From: Xylona heveae TC161
Taxonomy: Eukaryota > Ascomycota > Xylonomycetes > Xylonales > Xylonaceae
Assembly: GCF_001619985.1 (NCBI RefSeq)
Contig: NW_017264198.1
Span: 1,364,001 to 1,428,000, forward strand
Reading direction: 5' to 3'
DNA: 64,000 nucleotides
Part shown: piece by piece, positions 40,998 to 51,341 of the stretch
Position numbering within the stretch: the stretch's first letter is position 1
Layout of the letters: every line of letters begins with the position of its first letter
Translations under genes and position numbers: made by a program
Notes under the pieces: generated by a model
The model's database searches: none
What the model was told of the DNA's origin: nothing
Seen by the model: the letters and a program-made list of their open reading frames with translations, nothing else

Positions 40998-41500
40998 GAT
41001 GCCGAGACATTTGCCCGGCCAATCACATGTAAAAAGAGATGGATCCCTGCTTCTGCTAAGGCCACAGCCAAAGTGTCATCAATCGAACGAATTACAAGAA
41101 GTGAGATCGAATTAGAATTCTGCAGCCATATCCAAAAAATAAATTCCTTGTCATTGCTCTCATTTGCGCAGAGACCAGAGGTCGTGAGCTCACGGTCTAT
41201 CGGTTCCCCGTGGGGTGGAGTGGCGCTAGCAAGACGGAATTCTAGCGTGGGGCAATTAGGCTTTGTCATTTGTCAGCCGGGGCAAAATATCCACGGACGA
41301 CAAAGGAGCACTATTGCTGCAGACGAGCCAGTTATTCTAGGCTTTTGACCTCTGCTGCTCTGGCCTTTCTATCTAGACAAAGGATTTACGCCGGAATTAC
41401 AAACAGCAGATTTTCATGGATCGGTCACCTCATGGCTCCGCTCCATGCTTCCCTCGGAGATAAGATGAACCGAATATGTCCAGATCGATACAGCGTAGTC

Positions 41501-43088
41501 TCAATACTCGCTTCCTCTTAACCATTCATCAGAAAGAAGCTCCAAGGCAGTAGGCCTCTCTTCAGGCAGCCAACGGAGAACTTTTCGTATAAACTGCAGG
41601 AAAATCCCCTTTTCCCCTCCTTCGAGCTGCGACTCCCGGCCTTCTAGAGATTGGTCTGGGATCGGCACGAGATTCCTCCAGTTGCCTGCCACGTATTAGC
41701 AATAGTTGCCGGCAAATTTCGTATGATAATCACCATTTTCGTCCCAGAATTTGAGGCTTTCTTTCTGCGTCTGAGAAACTCCAGTGGGGGCGGTCCCAGA
41801 AGAGATACCATTTCCGCAAAGCGATGAGCATGGTCGGATGTACTCTCGAGGCTCTTATTCTTGAACAAATGCCCTTGCTCAAACAAAGTCCATGCCTGCG
41901 TTGTGCAAGATTAATAGATATACACATGCGGTAGATGTGAGGTATACGTGCCGTTTGACCCACGGCCCATATATCGACTTTATAATCCCAGCTCATGCCC
42001 AACATTACCTCCGGTGCTCTGTAGACACTCGGCATTATGAGACCGCATTGTTTCTCTTTGCTGAAGCGTGCCTCTCCGAGATCAGAGAGAACCGGCTCAC
42101 CATTGGTCAATGGCATTGAACAAGACGTATAGATGATGCGATCTTGAAGCTGCTTCCGAGGGACAGGATTGGGAATCTCGTCCTCCTCCATCTCTGCAAG
42201 GATTGATACATCATCAACGCCAAGGAGGATATTGTTCGGTTGAATGTCTAAGAAAATAATTAAGAAGGGCCAAAAGTGATACACTGATACATAAACAAAA
42301 CCTACCTGTGTGGACAACTTTGGCTTGGTGAAGATAGTCTAATGCAACAAGAACAATGCGCATGGCAGGCCTGAGGAGATATTCGGGTAAAGCTCCTTCA
42401 GGAAGATAGTGCATAAAGTCACTAATATCCACCCCAGCAGGCTGATAGAGAAGACATTGATGTACTCCATGCGGCCCTTGAACTTGAAATGAATCATGTA
42501 CAAGCCGTACACACTTTTCACCGCCATGGACGTCCTGAATGGTCCTCAAGTAATTTGAGATTTCTACCTCCGGGATCGGCCGTCGACTTCGAACATGGAC
42601 CTTCAAGGTTATATAGCATTTATGGCTTACCATCATGTCAGCTAATCATGTAGACAAGGTTAGATTGATGCTTACTACAGATCCCGGCATAACCACACCG
42701 TCGATGATGAGCCAAAACCGAGTTTTGTTACTACCTGATACCGAGAATTATATATTTCGCCAATATGAACTGGATAATAGCGCTCCGCCAAGTAGTCAGG
42801 CAGTGTCTCCTCTTCTATCGGTTTCGATAAGTCTATATTAGTGAACCCCGAACTTGAAAACACACGTGGTTGACACTTGTGAAATGTGGTCACATTCGCG
42901 CGCTGAATTCGGGATAAACAAGTAGAGTTTAAGTATCTAAGACGTGATGAAAATGCATTTGAATATTTGAAAGAGCTTTTGTATGTGTTACATATTAGTT
43001 TCCAATTCATGATCTGCAAAACTGGGAGAACATTAACGCTCGTGATTAAAGTAATAAATGCCGATGGATGAGAAGTGTTCACGCGCAT
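41501..43088 (-). pseudogene. SRPK-like protein kinase, probable pseudogene (one frame break)
   Basis: Five exons can be read: complement(join(41501..41685,41734..41895,41952..42247,42306..42625,42676..43088)). The start may instead be the ATG at 43010. Kinase marks are present: [15 protein letters not shown], the Lys of YITLKVHVRS, HTDIQPNNILL (catalytic Asp and Asn), SDLGEARF (DLG), RAPEVMLG, and the C-lobe WLPEERPTALELL. Two oddities stand out. The third intron (41896-41951) has a GC donor instead of GT. In exon 4 the frame giving LLGPPPLEFL and the frame giving KFWDENG-NWRNL differ by one base near 41750-41770, so a single base is missing or extra. It is either a recent pseudogene or a sequence error. 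Fungi carry many rapidly evolving SRPK-like paralogs, and the relic at 11 kb is one. Product, if made, would be about 450-460 residues. Confidence 0.7.
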
Positions 43089-44164
43089 TTCTGCCAGGCC
43101 GGATAACAAAAGTTACAAGGATGACTTCTCAACTGACGTATAAGCGAGTTAGTTCCCTCTGACCGGAAACTTCTTACCTACAAGTGACTCTCCTGGCGAG
43201 CCGGAGGCTCCGTGCTGTCATTATCTAGGTACCTACCTGGAGTTGGGAGGAGTTGACAGTTTGAGGCAGACTCCTATAGGCATCAAGCAACGACACGGGT
43301 ACTTTCAACCCTGAGAATTTAAGGTCATAGAAAATGAAAAAGAATAAAGCAAGCCACTACTCAGCATAATATCTCACAATGGGGGTCAATATTATAAATC
43401 GTTTCAACAATCAGTGTTCACGTAGCGACTTCTGTCAAAAGTTACAACTATAAAGTAAATGTGCCAATAACTCAACAACTCAATAAATAGGTGAATCATG
43501 TCCGCTTGAAACGTGTAGCAGACATTCCTAGGTAGTAACACAGTAAAAAACAATCTTGGAAAGTGAGTTGGAGCAAATTGGAGATCAAATAGTATAGGCT
43601 AAAGAAATATGGTTGGGGGGGGGGGGGGGGGGGGGGGTATGGTGATGAAACGAAAAGAGGCTGGCTTTCGGCGCAAGCTATATTCCAAAGCAAAATCACA
43701 AGTATATAAACAAAAGGTAAAGAGAAGAAGTTGGTGGATGAAAATAAGAGAGCAAAAATAATTGGCCGACAATTCAATTCAAACCAAGAAAAGAAAAAGG
43801 AAACGCAAAAAAGAGATCCGTTGGCCGCCTGAAAACCAATCCTGATATTTTTTCCGTGTCGTACGCCGACCCGTTCGGGACCAAAGACCAGGGGAAAACA
43901 ATCTTGTCGGTAAAATAGAAAGAAGAAATTAGCAAATAGCAATGTTCGCTAGAATACTCAGATATCGTGTAGGTTCCGTTTAAAGCGTAAAGAAAGAGGA
44001 AAAGGAAAAAACAAGAAATTCAAGCATAGGAAGAATTGGTCAAAATATTGTTTGACTGGAAACGCTTTCTGGAAAAGCTAAGGGAAAGCTGGCTCATGAA
44101 GCCACAATACAATGAGCGCTGTAGAGAACTGGACAAGAGAATTTTGATAATCTCCATTTCGGGG
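43089..44164. other. Intergenic with a 23-G run, no gene seen
   Basis: Between the kinase start and the stop of the next regulator. A run of 23 G covers 43615-43637. The rest is A-rich, probably the 3' UTR of the regulator on its right side. No coding frame supported. Confidence 0.55.
43615..43637. repeat. Poly-G tract, 23 nt
   Basis: Uninterrupted G run. Together with the poly-C run at 21914 it is unusual for an AT-rich fungal spacer. The true length may vary between molecules or reads. Confidence 0.9.
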
Positions 44165-47100
44165 TTAAGGTTTCTGATTCCAAGTTGGAGGCTCTTCCGG
44201 TATACTCCAGTCAGGGTCCTGCGGGACAAACCCATCGTTGTAGAAATTTCCATAATTGTCCATTTGTTCAGGAGAGGGAAAGAGAGGACCTGCATTCACT
44301 GCACTGTTTGGCTCGCTTGTAGACGATTGAAATGGTCCCAAAAATGTATCGTAAGACGTGTAGATTGGTGGAAAATAGTAAGGTGTACCTTGGGCGGCTG
44401 GCTGGGGACCGCCGAAAAAGGGCTCGCCAGGAAATCGGCGGGGAAACCCTTGTGTGTCCAGCCACTGATTCATGCCATCGACATCGCTTTGTCTGGCGAC
44501 TTGCTCCTCTGGGCCCGGGGTCGACGTTGACGTATCGAAATTCGTCCCAACTTTGTGCTGCTCTTCCATGACGCGCTGCGATCCGGGAGCAGGACTGTCG
44601 GCTGGAACGTCGCTGACATCACCACCGACAAGAGCAGCAACTTTGCCCAGCATGCCTTGGCAAATCTTCCAGGCTCGATACGCTGCAAGACTGTCATGCG
44701 ACATGGCCCGCAGCCATTGCACAGCCTTCTTCGTGATCGAAAGGAGATCCGCCGCAGCACCAGGTATATGATCTGAGCGAAAGGCGAGCTCGAGCATGAG
44801 AATAGTTGCTGCCTGCATTATGTGATGCAGGCTGCACCACCACGGCGCATATCGATAAATGAAACTGGGATCCGGATCGTCTGGTAAAAGACCCATCATG
44901 CGCACAGCACCGTTGACGCAATCTTGAGCGGCAGAATTGTTGAAGTGCTTGGACTGGCCAGATTCGCGAGGGATGCGCCTCTCGATCCTGCAAAGACATG
45001 GCCGATGCGTGATCATGACGACGCTGTAGTACGCAAAGCCAAGGCATATCCTCTGCCGTGTAAAGCTTACATCTTTTTGATCGGCCAACATAAAGTCGAA
45101 TTCGCTCGGAAGCTCCGACTTCCATTTCTGAAGTTTTTGATGCATGTCCTGCATGGTTTTTTGAACAGTTGCCCAGCTCAAGGAACTAATTCCAGCCGAG
45201 TACAACCGGCTCAACACCTCTCGAGTAAGCATACTCAGCTGGATACAGGAAATGTGATACAACGCATTGCTCGCCGACAAGACCCGTGACGGCACGACGC
45301 TTTCGCGGCTAGGGGACCACGACGCCGAGGACGGGTTGCTTTGAACGGACTGTGGCGTATTCTGAGAACGAGACGAAGGGGTTGGTAGCGCGACTTCAGC
45401 AGAACGAGGATCGACAATACCAGGATAAAGGGAGGCAACATTTCCGGTGTACAGCTCTCCTGATACTGGGAATGACTTTTCGTCAACAGGTAGCGGAAGT
45501 GGGGCGGTGCAATCAATCTCGGATATTCCGCTCGGACGGCCGGTCATGACATTGAGCAGCCTTTCGACGCCATAGACGCTCCACCACACGCGACAACGAA
45601 TCTCTCTGGAACGTTCGGATATCCTGCTGTCTTCGTTTCGCAGGTTCAACCCTAGTGTAGTACAGTAGCGAATGGCAATACCACTCATGGTGTAAGCCCT
45701 GGTGAGAAGAAAAAGAAAATCGGTGTCAACATTTGGCTCAGTTCACATGCCGACGAGCTTTTACAAAGGAAAAGGGGGGGGTTTACCGGTTGATCTGGTT
45801 TATCGTAATGAGGTAGAATGCAAGAAGACCAGCAACCTGAACTTGTTGCAGATCTGGGTGGGAAAGAAGACCGTCACCATCCATTGCAAGCATGCGGGCT
45901 CTGGTAAAGTATATCAGGTGATCGCGTTCATCTCCCCGCCAAGCTGCTTTGACGAGGTGAGAGTATTTGGCGGCGATAGCAAAGACGAGATTGAGAATTG
46001 CAAGCCACTTTGGTCCAGGCTGGAGGATTTCTGAAGACCGGAGAGATGCCAGATATTTGTCGAATTGGGACTTGAAAGTGTGCTCGCCGAGGAAGGGATG
46101 TGCGAATTGGACATTGTCCAAAAAGCATTTGAACAGCAATTCCGCAGTTTCAATAGGAGGCAACTCGTAGGCATCGACTTGCTCAGTTGGAAGGATCGTC
46201 ATGTCATCCAGATGATACGTAGATTCGCTGATCGAAACGTCATGGTGAGTCTGATGATCCTGCTTCGCTTGAGCTTGTTCAGCCATCCTGGAAGGAGTGG
46301 AATTTTGATTGGCATCATCCGGGACGTCATCCCGCGGCAAATTAAACATGGTATGTTCCTTTAAGCGTTGGGTCCATCGAATCTCGGAATTTTTTCCAAG
46401 GTAGCCAGTCGCTCTCGTGGCTGCGGAACGGTTGTGGTCCTCTTCTACCCGATCGAGAGATTGGTTTGATCCTGCACCAACTGAAGCCTCGTATTCCTCG
46501 CCATTACTCTCGTCATCATCTGCTTCAGATTTGAACCGCTTGCTCGAATAGGTGGACTGATTATCCGGGGTGATGTCCTGCAGACTTGGTCAGACCTGCT
46601 CCTCGGGTTCCAGTTTCTTTTTATTTTTATTTTTGTCGTCTCTCAATCTCCCATCTCTCTAATAAGCGGAAGAAACGTACGCGTCCTAAGGCCTCCTGTA
46701 TCGCAAATTTATCCTCTTCTCCAAGACGAGTGCTCATCTCGGCAAGCAATCTCTTGCATTCTTCAAGTTGCTGGACTAGCGCTTCGTTCTCTCTGTAACG
46801 ATGGCAGCATCAGCATAAGAATAGAGATGGCAAGATATCTGAACTTCAGTAGAAACCGTACCTTTTTGCCCGGTCGCGCTTCCCGCCCGCATATACACAG
46901 GAGAGACCAAACTCCTTGCAATGGCGACATGTCGGTCGCTCTCCGCTGCATCTTGTCTTGCGCAAACGGCATGGCTCACAAGCATGACTGACACGCCGCC
47001 TCTCATCAAGGCGCGAAGAGTGTGGACTTCCACTCTCGGCATTCGGTCTCTGTACTCGGGGAATGGCAACTTTTCCGTACAACTCTCCTTGGACCGAGGG

Positions 47101-47235
47101 CTCCGAGATACTGCAAGTTTCAGAGGGGATGGAGCCAGCTCCCAATGAACTTGTGAGGTACCCAGGAGGATCGAATTGTTGCGGGGGGTACTCTGATGCC
47201 CGGTGTTGAGCGGCTTGCTTGGATCCTAGTGCCAT
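44165..47235 (-). CDS. Zn2Cys6 transcription factor (936 residues)
   Basis: Nuclear regulator built from complement(join(44165..45698,45787..46577,46681..46792,46862..47235)). The zinc cluster CEPCRLRKTRC ... CRHCKEFGLSC has Cys at about 86, 89, 96, 103, 106 and 113, followed by a basic KRDRAKR linker and a short coiled coil (ENEALVQQLEECKRLLAEM). The middle homology region includes FLDNVQFAHPFLGEHTF, IRYCTTLGLNLRNED, CRVWWSVYGVERLLNVMTGRPSGI. The C terminus is rich in Gln, Pro, Tyr and Phe with FPPIYTSYDTFLGPF, a plausible activation domain. The CX2CX6CX6CX2CX6C spacing is canonical. I do not recognise a named ortholog. It is the second regulator on the minus strand within 9 kb; promoter at 47236 and above. 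Confidence 0.92.
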
Positions 47236-48161
47236 AGTGTGGCTTGAGAGAAGGGGCACCCCTATTATTTTCTCCTGCAGAAATCGAGAGAAACGGGCAA
47301 ATAGGTGCAAAAATTCGAATTGACGTCGGATTTCGAGATGCAGGACGATTAAGCCGTCGTGGTGGTTCCTGGGGCCAAGAGGCTCATCATAGGTGATTGG
47401 GTATATGATCGAACGCGATAAAATTGCTGTGGCTGTCGAATGGGTTCGTCACCGACAAAAGAGCATTCGGGTGGTGAGAAAGTGCTGTGGCGATACCTCT
47501 TTTTTAATGCGGAGGAATCTCCGCATTGACGTGTGGCCAGTGGAAGCTGACGTGTCCGAAACAATTCAGGTTATGTGGGACAGGCTCAACTTTTGATGTT
47601 TGAAACAATGTGGCGCTTGTGTGATTGACTCATTTGGTGCACGTGAAGCGTTTTTCTACTTTGTAAGCAATTTTTGACCACCAGAAGAAAGACTTTGTAG
47701 GATCCACGTGATGCTAAATGTTTGGTTCGTGATAAAGGATTGAGTTGCTGTATTTTGTGCTAAATCCACCGCACTGGATGCAGAATCAAGGGAAGATGGA
47801 GGGGGAACAGGGATCGAGGGGCAGCACGTTGCCGATCCGGGAGCGGGAACCCTTGGATCTTCTCTGCCCGGAGTAATTACCCTGCACCCGAATAGTCCTA
47901 GAAGGCGGGGCAGCGGGCAAATTGGCCACACGCCCCATCATCCCTATGAGCAGCAAATTTAACTTCATCATCCCCCAACCATACGCAAGAGCCTAATCAC
48001 GCAGCTTGTGCCTGGCGATCTTACTGTGAGACGTAAAGGGATTTGGACCTTTCCAGATAAATCTGTTCGTACTTTTTATTTTTTTTGGGTCCGTCCCAAA
48101 CATTCGTCAACTAACACTGATAGTCGATTTTATAACCACAAGGCCTTCCTTGTTTACAATC
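47236..48161. other. Divergent promoter region, no gene seen
   Basis: Lies between the start codons of the regulator (-) and the small Cys-rich gene (+), so it carries both promoters. Short frames only. An inverted GGAGGAATCTCCGCATT-like area near 47510 and CACGTG-like boxes (GCACGTGAA 47640, CCACGTGAT 47704) are seen. Confidence 0.5.
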
Positions 48162-48470
48162 ATGTGTCGTCCTGCCACGTGTGGGACATGTGGTAAGTAG
48201 CATCTCCCTCTGCTAATTTTGCATTGTTTCTTTTTCACTCACGAATGATTATTTAGGCCTTAGAACATGGTGAGAATCTCGTCTGTTTGATTTGATCTTG
48301 ATTCTTGTTTCATTAAAACTTACGTTTTGTTTTCCATCTTCATCAGGATCGGCTGTGGCCTCCATATTCCTTTGGCCATGCAGGGCGTTGCGCCAGAGGA
48401 CGCTTGCAAATGCGAGCCCAAGGTCGTTGTTGACGGCAAAGAGTATCCGCCAATGGTCCGCCTGTCCTGA
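48162..48470 (+). CDS. Small Cys-rich protein, 55 residues, unknown function
   Basis: Three tiny exons, join(48162..48192,48257..48269,48347..48470), encode MCRPATCGTCG-LRTW-IGCGLHIP and on to EYPPMVRLS. Cys at 2, 7, 10, 18, 35 and 37 plus His21 suggest zinc or another metal bound in a compact fold. From memory, small fungal proteins starting MCRPxTCxxC with a W.GCG.H motif and ending near KEYPP are widely present but uncharacterised. The middle exon is 13 nt and both introns (64 and 77 nt) have proper GT..AG ends; the frame closes exactly. No signal peptide. The alternative, chance, is unlikely given the joined motifs. Confidence 0.8.
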
Positions 48471-48946
48471 AGGTTCGCGCTCATGGTCGGACTTGCGATC
48501 ATGAGCGGAGTCCTAATCTATAGGTACATATGCTGGCGATGAACGGTCTCATCTTGCATAAATTGTTTCAATGTTCTTGTTCAATTATCTTGCTCTCTTT
48601 GTCTAGCTTATAGCGAGTGGGGGTCTGTTGCTTTCCAATGCGTCATTGGAGGGTGCCAGGGGGCGTTGTTGGTGACGACTTTATTAGGAGAAGGAGCAAT
48701 AGATTGGTGAAGGAGTTGAGGTATGTTGAGGTTTGTCAGTTGCATATCAGGGGGCGTTATAAGCATCTGAGCGGAGCATAACATTGAAACATCTGAATAT
48801 AACAGAGCATTTTTTCGACAGAATTGCATTATCTACTGAACTTATCCTCATCGCAGCATGATCGCATTGATGGGTCGCCTTTTTCCACGTGCCGGCAATA
48901 CCGCCAGCCAGGGCTATAGCCACCACCTGGATTATATCAATGAAAT
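48471..48946. other. 3' flanks, no gene seen
   Basis: 476 bp between two convergent genes. No coding frame or repeat supported. Confidence 0.5.
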
Positions 48947-49822
48947 TTACACAAAATTAGATAGCTCACTCACATCCGGCTCCCCTTCGTCTGCGGTAGC
49001 ATTTCCAGATTCTTCCACGTCCATCAACACCTCTTCCTCCGAACGTGTCTGTCCACCGATATCCACATCTTCATTCTCCCTAAATCCCCCATTCGACTTG
49101 TGCCGTTTCGCTCCTGCAGCTGCCACCTCTACACTTTCTGTCTTGACTCCGTCTTTTCCTTTTGCACTTTCCTCTTCTGCGCAAGCATCGCTTTGACTCC
49201 GTCTTGCCCAGCGGCATTCTGACGGATAATCGCACTGGTTCCAGCAATCCCTCTCTTCTGTAGGATCAAGCGGCAGCGGCATAACATCATCCTGCATGCG
49301 ACGCCATTCTGCCCACTTTTTCCAACCTGCATAATCGAACCGGCTCCGACATGGCCCATGTTTCTTCACCCTTCCCGTTCGTCGACTCTTTGTTTTTGTT
49401 TGGACAGAACAAAAGTAATGCCCGTCTTCTAAACACCGGCGCGTGACTGCCAGAGAGTAAGTTGAGCGGCACACATGACACTTCCATTTCCACGGAACAG
49501 GTTCTGCCGGAGGCGAAGGCAGAGGCGAACAAGGAGGGGGAGGCGGGAGACGTTCACAGTGGTTTTCATGGGCGGTCCGCTTCTTGGGGATTGTTGACGT
49601 CGGTGGAAAAGTAGAAGTTGGCGGGTCACTGGACCCTGTAGGACTGGATCTGGGCTCCGATTGCGCTTGCAATTGCGAGTTCTGCCTTATCTGTGACCGC
49701 GTTTGTATTTTCTTCGACGGAGATGATGGTGCAGACACAGGTAGCCAGCTGGATGCGAGAGAGGATGCGAAAAAGGGCTTTTTAAACCGCGTCAAATCCA
49801 GGTTAAATATGCTGCCAACCAT
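48947..49822 (-). CDS. Cys-rich protein of 291 residues, unknown function
   Basis: A single uninterrupted frame from ATG 49822 to TAA 48947. The first 110 residues are Ser/Pro-rich and probably disordered. A Cys-rich core follows, about 115-205: WKWKCHVCRSTYSLAVTRRC, HYFCSVQ, HGPCRSRFDYAGW, and later CWNQCDYPSEC. The CxxC and later Cys/His pairs suggest zinc binding. The end is acidic. I recall similar fungal hypothetical proteins with a KCHVC...HYFC core but no assigned role. The intact long frame, regular composition and conserved-looking core argue for a real gene; nothing in the neighbours points to its job. Confidence 0.75.
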   Translation of the reverse strand: MVGSIFNLDLTRFKKPFFASSLASSWLPVSAPSSPSKKIQTRSQIRQNSQLQAQSEPRSSPTGSSDPPTSTFPPTSTIPKKRTAHENHCERLPPPPPCSPLPSPPAEPVPWKWKCHVCRSTYSLAVTRRCLEDGHYFCSVQTKTKSRRTGRVKKHGPCRSRFDYAGWKKWAEWRRMQDDVMPLPLDPTEERDCWNQCDYPSECRWARRSQSDACAEEESAKGKDGVKTESVEVAAAGAKRHKSNGGFRENEDVDIGGQTRSEEEVLMDVEESGNATADEGEPDVSELSNFV

Positions 49823-50510
49823 TTTGCTTTCGTTACTTTTGAAACTCAGGTTGTGATATGCTTTGTGATATTGTGATCCTTACAGGAATATGAGTTGGAG
49901 TCGTCGAAGCTGAGAGAAGCCGAGAGGGGAGGGAAGGAAAAATGAGGAATGAAGTTGCTCTTCCTGATAAACCGTCGCAAAGCAAAGAGTAATATTGTTG
50001 CGAAAGTGCCGTAATAAACGTAATATTGTCACAAGAGAGACCAGCTCTGCGGTTGGGTCATATGAATTATACACTTCGTACAACGATCGAGCAGAGGGAT
50101 CTGTCTCATTCGTAGAGCGATTAAATATGTCAGCCACAGTCCCCAGGAGCAGAACCGCTCCTTATTCATGCCCCGCTTGTTATTTTTGTTGTCGTAGACC
50201 GTCAGACTGGAAGCATAAAGTTGAAAGAGATGGCCTCCTTCCCCTGGATTCTTTGTTGCATTCTTATCATTGTTTGGCGTCAATTGGAGTTGCCAAAGTT
50301 AGCAAGCGGGTTCATTTCTTTGAACTCGTGCTAGATGTTCAAAGGCCCATTGTTTTGATAGAATGCCATTATTGAACAAAAAACAACAGCTGCATAATGA
50401 AATCATTGGTGTGAACAAAGAAGCATTGTCGAAGATGAAGATCCTAAAAATAGCGGGCAACGGAACAAACATATTCACTAACTGTCGGCGTATCCCTGAG
50501 CACCGATATT

Positions 50511-50759
50511 TTAAACCTTTGATGTTTTCATAAAACTTTCTTTTATATAGTTCTCACGTTTTTGAATTCTTTTTCGATGCTTGGCATTTGTGGATTGTTC
50601 CATTTCAATGAGTAGAAAGTCATTGTCCATTTCCGGGCCTCGAGGAGCTCTCTTGCCTGTTGTCATCGATTCAAGCATTTCATGATCAATATATAGCAAT
50701 GAATTTATAAAAAGAGAGGCACTGGAAGTGGTAGGAACTGGAAAGTCACCATCCGGCAT
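50511..50759 (-). CDS. Possible small protein, 82 residues, doubtful
   Basis: Starts with a true ATG and reads MPDGDFPVPTTSSASLFINS to a charged tail with KHRKRIQKRENYIKESFMK. No family resemblance. The composition is balanced and not low-complexity, but frames of this size occur by chance. No introns or neighbours support it. Confidence 0.2.
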   Translation of the reverse strand: MPDGDFPVPTTSSASLFINSLLYIDHEMLESMTTGKRAPRGPEMDNDFLLIEMEQSTNAKHRKRIQKRENYIKESFMKTSKV

Positions 50760-51310
50760 GGAGTACCCTATTCACGTGAACAATTTCAGCATCGGATTTC
50801 TTTCATCCAATATGGCGTATCAGTTCTTGATCAGCTCTCTGATAACGAAATCGAGGCTGACACAAATCGCGGATGTTTAGAAAGAGAGGTATCTTGTAGA
50901 CGTGATCATATCAATTTCGTCATAATTCGCAGCATGGTGGCACGGCGCCTTATCTTTCACAAATCCCAGAAATTTTGGAGAGCCTTCATTGGAATGTCGG
51001 TTCGCTATGTGCCATGGAGGTTTCCCCGGCATATGTCTTGCAGAGTAATCTTTAGAACAATAAACCGGTATGCAAGAAAGAGGAATGCCAAATTAGGTGA
51101 CAGAAGCTTATCTGTAACTTAAATCTAGGATGTTACCTGTCCGTCTCCGACATCCCTGGCACAAATCGTATGCTTTTTAGATATTGTGATAGTCCATTGT
51201 GCCATTCACCTCCATTTTTGGGATGACGATTTGAATGGCGCGAATCAAGGATTCCCCATTGACGGGGGGGAAATGAATCCGATAGACAAGGGGAAGTGTG
51301 CACTTCGGAT

Positions 51311-51340
<30 letters not shown>
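51311..51340. repeat. (ATG)10 microsatellite
   Basis: Ten perfect trinucleotide units. On the other strand it would read as poly-Ser or similar in an unsupported frame. Confidence 0.95.
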
Positions 51341-51341
<1 letters not shown>

